DNA of 10,764 nt from Flavobacteriaceae bacterium (GTDB taxonomy: Bacteria; Bacteroidota; Bacteroidia; Flavobacteriales; Flavobacteriaceae): the NCBI GenBank assembly GCA_002702745.1, contig PABM01000015.1, forward strand, positions 19,140-29,903, given 5' to 3'. A program made the position numbers and the translations under genes. The stretch's first letter is position 1, and every line of letters starts with the position of its first letter. A model generated the notes under the pieces. It did not search any database and had not been told where the DNA came from. It was given only the letters and a program-made list of their open reading frames with translations. This document shows positions 1 to 8,667 of this stretch, piece by piece.

Positions 1-2785
1 AAGAATAGGTGAATTAATTCCCTACACTGATAATGATGAAGTAATTAGAGACGGAAAAGCTACTCCACCTGATATTGTTGCTGGCAAAGGAAGTGTTGGT
101 GAAGATCTTTTAGCAAATAATCCTGGAAAATTTTATCAAAAAATAGACGGTAAAGAGCCAAGCCTTGTCTTTACATCGGCATTTTCGAATTCTCAGCCCT
201 CTGACCCAGCAGGAGCTGTTGGTCCAAATCATTACATTGCGGTTTTTAATACAGGACTTAGAATATTTGATAAAGAAGGGAACCCTCTTACAAATGTATT
301 GTCTGCCGGAAATGTTTTTGGAATCGGGAATAACTACTGTTGTGATTTAACAGCTTCTTATGACGCAGCAGCAGACAGATTTGTCTTAACAATCCTTGGA
401 AATGGTGGTTGGACAGTAGCTGTCTCTGAGGGGCCTGATCCCGTAAATGATGGTTGGTATGTTTATAATTGGGGAACGGGAAGTGATTATCAAAAACTAT
501 CCGTTTGGTCTGATGCATATTATGTTACTGACAACCCCCCTGCTTTACACGCACTTGAAAGAGATGCAATGCTTGCAGGTGATCAAACAGCACAATTTGT
601 AGCATTTAATCTTCCTGGGATTAATGGGGTAGGTTTTAGAAGTCCTCAAGCCTTTAATGTGACAAATGACAATTTACCTGAATCTGGATCTGCACCCATA
701 GTTTTTTTAGCCGATGATGCTTGGTCTGGAGTTTCCTATGACCACCTTAAGATATGGGAAGTTGATGTAGACTGGAATAATACCAGTAATTCTACAATCA
801 CTTCATCTCCTCAGGAAATAGCAACAACTCCATTTATTTCTGTTTTTGATAATGGAAATTGGAATAATTTACAACAGCCTAACGGAGGAGTTCTGATTGA
901 TGCACTTCAACACACAATAATGAACCAAGCACAATTTAGAAAATTTCCAACTCATAATTCTGCCATATTAAATTTTGTAGTAAACACTAGTGGTGATAAT
1001 ACCAATTTAGCAGGTATTCGTTGGGTTGAATTACGTCAAGATGGTGATGGTCAGCCATGGTCATTATATCAGGAAGGAACATATAACTCCCCTGGTGGTA
1101 AACATGCGTGGAATGCAAGTATGGTAATGGATATACAAGGAAATATAGGTATGGGATACAGTGGTATGGGTGGAGAAGAAGGTAAATATGTCAGTTCCTA
1201 CTACACAGGTAGATACGTTTCAGACGAATTAGGAGCTATGACTATAGCTGAGGAAGTAATTCAAGAGGGAAATGGAAATATCCCTGGTCAGAGATATGGT
1301 GATTACTCTCAACTTGCTGTAGACCCTTCTAATGATAAGACTTTTTGGTATAACAATGAATTAATTCAAGGTTCAAGAGCAAATGTAGTTGGTGTATTTC
1401 AGATTGCAGCAAATTATGCAAATGATGTTGGTGTTGTAAACCTTGATTCACCAGTTACAGGCACCTTAACTTCATCTGAAAATGTTACGGTTACCATTTT
1501 TAATTATGGAGAAAGTGAGGCTTCAAATTTTGATGTTTCTTTTCAGCTTAACAATGGCGAAATTATTACAGAAACTTATACAGGTACTCTTGGCTCAGCA
1601 CAAACTGATCAATTTACATTTTCAACTACTGTAGACATGTCCACTCTTGGTGAAGTTTATGTCATAATGTCTAGTACTAATATGTTAAGCGATCAAGACA
1701 ATTCAAATGATGCAATTACCTCGGACGTAGTACATTTAAATGCCAATGATATTGGTATTTCCGAAATCAACTCACCTTCATCTGGCACAAATTTATCGTC
1801 AAGTGAACAGGTAATTGTTACAATAACTAATTATGGAGGTGCTACACAATTTAATTTTGATGTTTCAGTCGATATCAATGGTACCATTGTAACTGAAATA
1901 GTTGAAGGTCCACTTGAAGGTAATTCTTCAATGGAGTATACGTTTAATTATACTGCTGATCTTTCTGCTTTTGGTAATTATTCAGTTATGGCCTACACTT
2001 CTTTAGATCAAGATTTTGACAATACAAATGATTTGACCGAAATTGGTGTTAATAATGCAAATTGTTCACCTGAATCTAATTGTATTTTTGGCGGAGGTCC
2101 TGGAGATGGTTTCCAGCTTGTTTCGATTGGTGACATCAATAATGAAACAGGATGTTCAGAGGGTGGATATGGAGATTATACTTCTATTTCGACTGATCTC
2201 GCTCAAGGAGATACCTATGATTTAACAATGACTACTAATTATGGTGATCAAAATATTAAGGTCTGGATTGATTTCAATGACGACTTTATATTTTCTGCTG
2301 ATGAGTTAGTTGTAGATAACTTTGTTATTGGATTTAGTGTAGGTAATGTTTCAATTACCGAAACCACACAAGTTACTATTCCAGATGACGCTCCATTAGG
2401 TCAACACATAATGCGTTTAAAATCTAATTGGAATGCTGAAGTCCCAGATGACTCTTGTGCTGATACAGCTTGGGGTGAAACGGAAGATTACATGGTTAAT
2501 ATTGTTACATCACTTGGTGTAGAAGATATTATTCAAAACGAATCTGATTTCTCGGTAATTAGCCTTGGAGACAATATATTTGATGTGAACCTAACTTCAT
2601 CTTATCAAGGTAAAATCGATTTAACTGTTTATAATGTTTTAGGGCAAAGAATGGTTTTCCATAGATTCGAAAATACTGGATCTTACAATTATAACTTAGA
2701 CTTATCATATGTTGCCAAGGGTGTATACCTTGTTAGAATAGGAAATGCCTCCTTTGGAAAAGTCAAAAAGATTATTGTAGAATAA
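1..2785 (+). CDS. T9SS-secreted sialidase-like beta-propeller / GEVED protein (5' partial)
   Basis: The frame is open from base 2, so the gene starts left of the window and its signal peptide is not seen; 927 residues are visible (numbered here from base 2). Residues about 50-470 form a sialidase-like propeller region of a family common in secreted Bacteroidota proteins. Its hallmarks are DPAGAVGPNHYIAVFN near residue 72, IRWVELR at 339-345, YQEGT at 356-360, RYGDYS at 431-436 and TFWYNNE at 447-453. Two CARDB-like Ig-fold modules follow (474-579 and 582-684). Then comes a GEVED domain (about 687-835) with paired cysteines, a GYGDYTS segment, an Asp-rich VWIDFNDDF strand and the closing ETEDYMV. 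Residues 838-927 are a type A T9SS sorting domain (VYNVLGQR, GVYLVRI, final KKIIVE). The protein is therefore probably exported across the outer membrane and anchored or released, with the sorting domain removed. I see no certain catalytic residues, so the propeller may be an enzyme or a binding domain. The protease gene follows after 23 bp, probably in the same transcript. Confidence 0.93.
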   Translation, partial: RIGELIPYTDNDEVIRDGKATPPDIVAGKGSVGEDLLANNPGKFYQKIDGKEPSLVFTSAFSNSQPSDPAGAVGPNHYIAVFNTGLRIFDKEGNPLTNVLSAGNVFGIGNNYCCDLTASYDAAADRFVLTILGNGGWTVAVSEGPDPVNDGWYVYNWGTGSDYQKLSVWSDAYYVTDNPPALHALERDAMLAGDQTAQFVAFNLPGINGVGFRSPQAFNVTNDNLPESGSAPIVFLADDAWSGVSYDHLKIWEVDVDWNNTSNSTITSSPQEIATTPFISVFDNGNWNNLQQPNGGVLIDALQHTIMNQAQFRKFPTHNSAILNFVVNTSGDNTNLAGIRWVELRQDGDGQPWSLYQEGTYNSPGGKHAWNASMVMDIQGNIGMGYSGMGGEEGKYVSSYYTGRYVSDELGAMTIAEEVIQEGNGNIPGQRYGDYSQLAVDPSNDKTFWYNNELIQGSRANVVGVFQIAANYANDVGVVNLDSPVTGTLTSSENVTVTIFNYGESEASNFDVSFQLNNGEIITETYTGTLGSAQTDQFTFSTTVDMSTLGEVYVIMSSTNMLSDQDNSNDAITSDVVHLNANDIGISEINSPSSGTNLSSSEQVIVTITNYGGATQFNFDVSVDINGTIVTEIVEGPLEGNSSMEYTFNYTADLSAFGNYSVMAYTSLDQDFDNTNDLTEIGVNNANCSPESNCIFGGGPGDGFQLVSIGDINNETGCSEGGYGDYTSISTDLAQGDTYDLTMTTNYGDQNIKVWIDFNDDFIFSADELVVDNFVIGFSVGNVSITETTQVTIPDDAPLGQHIMRLKSNWNAEVPDDSCADTAWGETEDYMVNIVTSLGVEDIIQNESDFSVISLGDNIFDVNLTSSYQGKIDLTVYNVLGQRMVFHRFENTGSYNYNLDLSYVAKGVYLVRIGNASFGKVKKIIVE
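1421..1738 (+). repeat. CARDB-like module A (coding repeat)
   Basis: This is the first of two tandem Ig-fold modules in the partial propeller protein. It opens with NDVGVV, continues with SPVTGTL, a VTVTIFNYGE strand and NFDVSFQLN, and ends with NSNDAITSDVV. It resembles the single module in the protease next door (4186-4497) more than it resembles its own tandem neighbour. Confidence 0.7.
1745..2053 (+). repeat. CARDB-like module B (coding repeat)
   Basis: This is the second tandem module of the propeller protein. It keeps the same skeleton as module A: NDIGI opening, SPSSGT, VTITNYG, NFDVSVDING and a closing NTNDLTE. The middle is clearly more diverged. Such modules usually act as spacers or binding domains in secreted proteins. 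Confidence 0.65.
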
Positions 2786-2808
2786 TTAAATATTACATTT
2801 AAGTTATT

Positions 2809-5367
2809 ATGAAATTTAAATCCATTTTATTCATATTATTTATATTTTCATTCACATCTTATTCTCAAGTTACGAATGACGGGATTCCTATTAGTTGGCA
2901 ACTAAATTTAGATAACGACAATATTCCTGCGGTAAACCTACCATCATTCGATATAGATAGAGTCATAGCCGAAGACGAAATTAATGATAGAAAGTTTGAC
3001 GCACCATGGAGATTTGGTTACATGCATAGTGTTGACTATGGTTTTGAAGATGGGGTTTGGACAACACTAGAAAACGGAGATAGAATTTGGAGATTATTGG
3101 TTAAATCTGACAATGCATTATCCTTAAACTTCATATTTGACGATTTTTATATGCCAGAAGGAGGATACATATTTCTTTATAATAATCAAAAATCAGATTT
3201 ATTAGGAGCTTATGATTCTAGACAAAACCAAGACAGCGGAATGCTAGGTACTTGGCTAGTTGAGGGAGAATCGGTTTGGATTGAATATTTTGAACCGATT
3301 GACTCTTATAATCAAGGAAGGTTACATTTAGCAAAGGCAACTCACGGGTATAGAAATGCGGAAACCTTTAATCAAGCAAAAGGACTAAATGACTCCGGTA
3401 ATTGTAATTTAGATGTTGATTGTTCAATAGGCGATGATTGGTCAGATTTAAAGGATCACAACAAAAGATCTGCAGGAATATTACTCTCTGGAGGAAGCGG
3501 TTTTTGTTCAGGTGCCTTAATAAATAATACCGAAAATGATGGAACTCCCTATTTTTTGACAGCGAATCATTGTTACTCAAACCCTGCATCTTGGGCATTT
3601 AGATTTGGATGGATAAGTCCAAATACAGTTTGTGCAACATCTTCAAATAGTTCAAATGGGCCTACGAATATGACAATTAGTGGAGCTTCACTAAGAGCTA
3701 GAGATGCCGGTTCAGACTTTGCACTTGTTGAGATTAATCAAAATATTCCTGCTGGATGGGATAGAGTTTATGCTGGATGGGATAGATCAGGAAACACCCC
3801 AGATTTTACTGTTGGAATACATCACCCTAGCGGAGACGTAATGAAGGTTTGTAGAGATAATGATCAACCGATACAAGCAGTAAATGCAGGTGCTCAAACA
3901 TGGGAAATTACTGGTCTTGGTAGCGGTTGGGAATTAGGAGTTACAGAACCAGGATCTTCTGGTTCTCCTTTATTTGATCCTGAAGGAAGAATTATCGGAC
4001 AACTTTTTGGTGGTGCGGCAGCTTGCTCAGGCACCGTTGATAACAACGCTTATGATTATTATGGAAGAATGGACATATCATGGAATGGAGGTGGTTCATC
4101 TTCATCAAGACTTAGCGACTGGTTAGATCCTAATGGATCTGGCACCACAGATGTAGGACCTTTCCCGTCAATGACTTTGTTGGCTAATGACCTCGGAGTT
4201 CAAAGTATAACTTCTCCTGTAACAGGAAATTTATCAGACAATGAGAATATTTCAATAACTATAAGAAATTATGGTGAAAATGACTTTTCAAATTTTGATA
4301 TATCATTTCAAATAAACGGAGGAGATGTCATTACAGAAAATTATTCAGAAACCATTTCTTCAACACAAACCGTTCAGTACACTTCTAATGAAACTTTTGA
4401 TTTTAGTTCTGAAGGAGATTATTTGATTGAGGTGTCACTATTAATAAATGATGATAACACACAAAATGATTCTACTTCGTTAACAGTAACCAATATCGGT
4501 GGAGGTGATTGCCCTGAGGAATACGAATTACCTATAGTTTGGCAAGATAATTTTGAATGCTATGATCCTTTTGCTATTGACAATATAGGAGGATGGATAA
4601 TGTATGATGAAGATGGACTTGAAACCTATAATTCACTTGATATGAATTTTACTAATGAAGGATACACTGGCACAGGAATGATATTTAATTATCCTTTAGC
4701 TGAAAATGAAACGGGTCAAAATGCATCCGCTTGGAATACATATGCAGGAAATCAAGGGCTTTATTTTGTAGCCGCTGTTCCTCCGCAATTTAATCCAACA
4801 GCTGAAAATAATGACTGGATGATCAGTCCAGAATTCACCATTGATGGAATTTCATCTCCGACGTTATCTTTTTGGGCAAAATCAATCACTGATCAATATG
4901 GTTTAGACAGGTTCCGAATTGGAATAGGCTCATCAACAAACCCTAATGACTTTACAATTATATCATCTGGAAATTACGAAGAGGCTCCAACTTCTTGGAC
5001 TCAATATGAATTTGATTTGAGTGATTATGAAGGTCAAACTATTAGAGTAGGGGTTCATTGTGTTAGTGATGATTCTTTCGTTTTACAAATGGATTCTTTT
5101 AAAGTTGAAGGTACCCTTGGAATTGATGAAGTATATTTAAATGAAATTGAGTATTATTATGATCAGTACTCAAAAGAACTAAATATTAACTCTAATCAAA
5201 TACTTAACAAAGTAGAAGTTTATAATATTTTGGGTCAAAATATTCTAGCCGAAGAATTAAACTCAAGCTCTATAGCTATTGATTTATCAGCTTTTGGCAC
5301 CTCAATTTATATTGTTAGAGTTTTAGGTGTAAATGGTAATAAGGTATTTAAATTACAGATAAACTAA
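2809..5367 (+). CDS. Lysyl-endopeptidase-like S1 serine protease with T9SS sorting domain
   Basis: A secreted trypsin-fold protease of 852 residues. Residues 1-20 are a signal peptide ending in SYSQ, which fixes the start although no ribosome-binding site is visible. A propeptide of about 170 residues follows. The catalytic domain (about 192-440) resembles Achromobacter protease I: the triad is His254 (TANHC), Asp303 (GSDFALVE) and Ser384 (EPGSSGSP). All six cysteines that form its three disulfides appear conserved (199, 205, 233, 255, 275, 406). Asp416 in DYYGR matches the pocket residue that selects lysine, so cleavage after Lys is likely. Phe400 stands where that enzyme has His210. After the RLSDWLDP end come a CARDB-like module (460-563), a choice-of-anchor J / cleaved-adhesin domain (about 568-768, with DWMISPEF and a jelly-roll pattern) and a type A T9SS sorting domain (770-852, VYNILGQN, final FKLQIN). 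Probable role: extracellular protein breakdown at the cell surface. The gene lies 23 bp after the propeller gene, probably in one operon. Confidence 0.95.
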   Translation: MKFKSILFILFIFSFTSYSQVTNDGIPISWQLNLDNDNIPAVNLPSFDIDRVIAEDEINDRKFDAPWRFGYMHSVDYGFEDGVWTTLENGDRIWRLLVKSDNALSLNFIFDDFYMPEGGYIFLYNNQKSDLLGAYDSRQNQDSGMLGTWLVEGESVWIEYFEPIDSYNQGRLHLAKATHGYRNAETFNQAKGLNDSGNCNLDVDCSIGDDWSDLKDHNKRSAGILLSGGSGFCSGALINNTENDGTPYFLTANHCYSNPASWAFRFGWISPNTVCATSSNSSNGPTNMTISGASLRARDAGSDFALVEINQNIPAGWDRVYAGWDRSGNTPDFTVGIHHPSGDVMKVCRDNDQPIQAVNAGAQTWEITGLGSGWELGVTEPGSSGSPLFDPEGRIIGQLFGGAAACSGTVDNNAYDYYGRMDISWNGGGSSSSRLSDWLDPNGSGTTDVGPFPSMTLLANDLGVQSITSPVTGNLSDNENISITIRNYGENDFSNFDISFQINGGDVITENYSETISSTQTVQYTSNETFDFSSEGDYLIEVSLLINDDNTQNDSTSLTVTNIGGGDCPEEYELPIVWQDNFECYDPFAIDNIGGWIMYDEDGLETYNSLDMNFTNEGYTGTGMIFNYPLAENETGQNASAWNTYAGNQGLYFVAAVPPQFNPTAENNDWMISPEFTIDGISSPTLSFWAKSITDQYGLDRFRIGIGSSTNPNDFTIISSGNYEEAPTSWTQYEFDLSDYEGQTIRVGVHCVSDDSFVLQMDSFKVEGTLGIDEVYLNEIEYYYDQYSKELNINSNQILNKVEVYNILGQNILAEELNSSSIAIDLSAFGTSIYIVRVLGVNGNKVFKLQIN
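4186..4497 (+). repeat. CARDB-like module of the protease (paralogous to module A)
   Basis: The stretch runs from NDLGV through SPVTGNL, ITIRNYGE, SNFDISFQIN and ITENY to QNDSTSLTVTNI. It aligns almost without gaps to module A of the upstream gene, and the similarity is visible at DNA level around 1501-1550 and 4261-4315. It links the protease domain to the adhesin-like domain. Confidence 0.7.
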
Positions 5368-5379
5368 GTTTTCTTTCAT

Positions 5380-8300
5380 TTAGAATATAGCCTTTAATTG
5401 GATTGAACCATTGTTGATAGCTCTAACGTTATTACTTTTTCTCCCAATATAAATAAAATTTAAATCTAGAAGTTTTGAGAGCTTCTTTTGAAACCTGAAA
5501 GACCATGTATAGTTTTCACCTCTTTGCAACCCATTCATCATTATATAACTTATTACAGAGTTTATATCTCCGTTAAATTCGTTTTTAAAATAATTGAATT
5601 CAGAAATAAACCCTGTTTTTTCTTTTTGATTTAAAAAGAGAGAGATTCCAAAGTTTTGTTGTTTTAGAGATTCTTGATTACCGATATAGTTGTTAATTTT
5701 GGATAATTTATAAATAAAGTTAATTCTATTATTTTCACCTGATAAATAAGTAAATTTGGGATTGATGCTATAATCAATTATATCATAATTCTTATCCTGA
5801 AAATTTTCACTCCAATTGGTTTTCTTTTGCTTATTTCCAACAACTTCCATTAAATATAAATCTCCAATTTTATGATTAAAATTAATTTTTTTAATTAAGC
5901 TTGAACTTTTTGTCGAGCCAAAAGAAAAATTGTTTTTTGATTTATTTTCAAGTAAAGTAAAAGCTAAAGAATATTTTTGCTTTGATCGGTTAAAATAAAA
6001 TACATTTTTTAAAGAATAATTATATGCCAAAAGGCTGTTTTCATCAATACTAAATGGGTTTATTTCTATTTCTGGATTGATATCTAGATTTGTCTTTTTA
6101 TCCAATGAATATTGAAATTGGTTGGAAATTTTTGATAAAAATTTATGAAAGCCTAAATCAGAGTTTTTTAATTTTAAAAAATTAAGCTTTAGTGAGTAGT
6201 TTAGCTTATTTTGATATGTTCTAATAAAAATTTGATTTGGCAAAAGAACTCTGATATATCTTCCCTCATCTTCAAATACAGCAATTTCAAATTCTTCTAA
6301 CTCTTGTATATTATTTCCGTTAATATCTATCCACTTATATGTTCCTAATCCAGGTTCAACTTCTAAAAATGTAAATTCTTGCTGAGGTAAATTCCCAGAA
6401 TTAGTTTCTAAAAACAGGTTAGAGTCTAAGGATTTTTGAAAAAGCTTTTGATTATATACAACTTTAGTATTTAAAAATTTTTCTTCTCTATTTTCGGTGA
6501 TTGATTTTAAGTTATTTTGATTTAAATATACAGTGAGTCTTGTTTTTTTATCATTTAAAATTTGAGAATTAAGAAAATAACTTTCATGTGAATTAACATT
6601 ATCTAGCCTACCATTATATATACTGTCATTATCTCTTTTTAGATATCCTATTTCTAAAAATGACTCATCTTTATTGCCAAAACCCTTTTTAATTTGATAT
6701 GACCCTTGACCAAAGTCTGGATTTGCTAAAGCTTGAAGCCCTTCACTCTTTTTTCTTTCGTAATTATAGTTTATTGCTACCCATCCAATTTTATGATCAA
6801 GTTGTATATAATTAGTAGAATTAATAAAATCACTAGAATAATCGTTTTGATCAGACTGCATAAAACTGTTTCTTGAACTAATCTTTAAGTTTTTATTTTT
6901 ATTGGAATTAATATTTAGGTTATTTCTTATGCCACTGAATAAATTGCCATACTTTAGGTTTTCAAAACTGTAATTTAATACGCCAATTTTTTCATTATTT
7001 AACTCAAGAATACCTTTGGTTAAAAGATGAGTATAATTTCCTGAAATATTTTCATTTAAATCCCAGTCCCTGTTAAATTCTGTATTAAATATCCGCTCAA
7101 CAGAATTGAAGCTATCTTCAATATAATTAACATCCAGTTCAGTGATTAGATTAAATTTATTGAGATTTTTTTTTGAAATGTAATTTACTTTGGAAGCAAA
7201 TCCTGTATTATCTGAGTCCTCCAATGAGGAAAAAAGATTTTTATCTTTATTACTTGCTGCTAATTCAATATTTACTTGGGATTTATTTTGTGTTATAAAG
7301 GTTGAATTATATGAAATAAGTTGTAATTTTTCTGGCGCAATTAATTTTATAAGGGGTTCAAAATTTCCTTGTTTCAGTCCATTTAAAGGAGCTACATATT
7401 GATAAATATTTTCTATTGCATTATCGTTAATCATTATATAGTTCCCTTGATTATCTCCAACATTAGTGAAATTAACATCATACAGATTATCTTCCGAATT
7501 ATTTGAATAAACAAAGATTTCAATATTGTTAATCATTTCTTTTTTATATAAAATTCTATTTTCATCATAAGAAGTTAAAATTCCTGTTGGTGCTGACATA
7601 AGATCTGTATTATCACCTGCTTCAGATAATATTTGTACCTGATTATTTGAGATATTTTGAAGTAGCGGCTGATCTTTAATGTCATTTTCATTATAAAATG
7701 AAATATTATGAATAGCCTTGTTTTTCTTGAATTCAATTTTTGAAAAACCAAAAAAACTATTGTAGTTTTTTTCACTCAATTGATATTCCACCTGAATTCG
7801 CATATCAGACATAATTGGTAATGTAGAATTAAATATGATTTCACCTGCATTATAATTTATAATATAGTCTTTATCAATTCCTCTTTCTGCCTTTTTTCCA
7901 TTGATAAACACAGACTCACTTCCGGAAACGACCAGCACATAAAGCTCACCATTTTGTCCAACTAATTTATAAGGACCCTGATTTCCATTTTGTGTAGTTA
8001 TTTCTGTTCTTTTGTATTTTCCTTTTGCAATTGCACCTGCTGCCTCAACACTAATCGACTTATTAATTGAAGAATTAATTGATAATCCCTGAATTCTTTT
8101 ACTGAAATTTCCAAAAAATGTCTTGTCTTGTATTATATCTATATCACCTCCTCTTATATTCCATTTAGCTGAAGAAACCTCGATAAAAATTTGATCAAAT
8201 TCATCTATTTGCTGAGAATAACCGTTGTTTTGAAGAGGAATATTTGAATCTTGAATAGATGCTTTTATTTTTATATTATTTGCTAATTCACCTGAAATTT

Positions 8301-8667
8301 GTAAATCAAGCTCGCTATTTAGAACAGAGTTTTGATTACTCCCAACAGTTAAACCTCTTGAAATGCTACCATTTGTTATAATATTTGAAAAATTATTGTT
8401 TTTCTTTGATAAATTACTTTTTGATAGTTTATATATTTTATTAAGATTATCGGTATTATCAATAATTAATTCACTATTTAATTTTGAATATTCTTTTGAT
8501 AAAATAACTGGATAAATTTTATCTGTAACGGAATCTTTAAATTTTCTCAATTCCTTTTGAAAATCAAGAGATTTACTTTTACTTATCTGAGTGGTATCAA
8601 TGAAAATTTCTTGAGTGTATGAGACACCACATAATAAAAAGATGAATAAATATATTATTACTCTCAT
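5380..8667 (-). CDS. Large outer-membrane beta-barrel protein, function unknown
   Basis: A 1095-residue protein with a signal peptide (MRVIIYLFIFLLCGVSYTQ), so it is exported to the envelope. Residues 99-165 hold a conserved module seen in large envelope proteins of Bacteroidota and Chlorobi: NGSISRGLTVG, NSELDLQISGEL, DSNIPLQ and DEFDQIFIEV. A second one (about 229-304) has GPYKLVGQNGELYVLVVSGS, INYNAGEIIFN and VEYQLSEKNY. From about residue 305 to the end there are many alternating amphipathic strands rich in Asn, Lys, Tyr and Phe, and the last residue is Phe, as expected for a BAM-inserted barrel. Residues 779-793 (W, D781-E792, F) look like an EF-hand loop. There is no TonB box or carboxypeptidase-like plug that I can see, so it is not a typical SusC. 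It carries no T9SS sorting domain. Length and modules recall SprA-type proteins, but SprA is about twice as long and I do not assign it there. The gene stands alone and is divergent from exodeoxyribonuclease III. Confidence 0.88.
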   Translation of the reverse strand: MRVIIYLFIFLLCGVSYTQEIFIDTTQISKSKSLDFQKELRKFKDSVTDKIYPVILSKEYSKLNSELIIDNTDNLNKIYKLSKSNLSKKNNNFSNIITNGSISRGLTVGSNQNSVLNSELDLQISGELANNIKIKASIQDSNIPLQNNGYSQQIDEFDQIFIEVSSAKWNIRGGDIDIIQDKTFFGNFSKRIQGLSINSSINKSISVEAAGAIAKGKYKRTEITTQNGNQGPYKLVGQNGELYVLVVSGSESVFINGKKAERGIDKDYIINYNAGEIIFNSTLPIMSDMRIQVEYQLSEKNYNSFFGFSKIEFKKNKAIHNISFYNENDIKDQPLLQNISNNQVQILSEAGDNTDLMSAPTGILTSYDENRILYKKEMINNIEIFVYSNNSEDNLYDVNFTNVGDNQGNYIMINDNAIENIYQYVAPLNGLKQGNFEPLIKLIAPEKLQLISYNSTFITQNKSQVNIELAASNKDKNLFSSLEDSDNTGFASKVNYISKKNLNKFNLITELDVNYIEDSFNSVERIFNTEFNRDWDLNENISGNYTHLLTKGILELNNEKIGVLNYSFENLKYGNLFSGIRNNLNINSNKNKNLKISSRNSFMQSDQNDYSSDFINSTNYIQLDHKIGWVAINYNYERKKSEGLQALANPDFGQGSYQIKKGFGNKDESFLEIGYLKRDNDSIYNGRLDNVNSHESYFLNSQILNDKKTRLTVYLNQNNLKSITENREEKFLNTKVVYNQKLFQKSLDSNLFLETNSGNLPQQEFTFLEVEPGLGTYKWIDINGNNIQELEEFEIAVFEDEGRYIRVLLPNQIFIRTYQNKLNYSLKLNFLKLKNSDLGFHKFLSKISNQFQYSLDKKTNLDINPEIEINPFSIDENSLLAYNYSLKNVFYFNRSKQKYSLAFTLLENKSKNNFSFGSTKSSSLIKKINFNHKIGDLYLMEVVGNKQKKTNWSENFQDKNYDIIDYSINPKFTYLSGENNRINFIYKLSKINNYIGNQESLKQQNFGISLFLNQKEKTGFISEFNYFKNEFNGDINSVISYIMMNGLQRGENYTWSFRFQKKLSKLLDLNFIYIGRKSNNVRAINNGSIQLKAIF

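Noticed and set aside
299..301. TTG at 299 as start of the propeller gene
   Set aside because: The same frame is open back to base 2 and the upstream residues include the conserved DPAGAVGPNHYIAVFN segment, so this is an internal Leu codon.
2786..2808. Promoter-like TACATTTA in the gap before the protease gene
   Set aside because: It differs from TAnnTTTG in the final base, lies only about 10 bases before the ATG and has no -33 TTG partner; such matches are expected by chance in AT-rich DNA.
5364..5383. Hairpin between the convergent protease and barrel genes
   Set aside because: Only four base pairs around a 12-base loop and no U-tract following a GC stem; too weak for an intrinsic terminator.
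7190..7402. Short frames inside the larger genes (also 165-350, 288-518, 2043-2225, 3368-3598, 7575-7775)
   Set aside because: Each is a shadow of a well-supported gene in another frame, with low-complexity translation and no recognisable domain.
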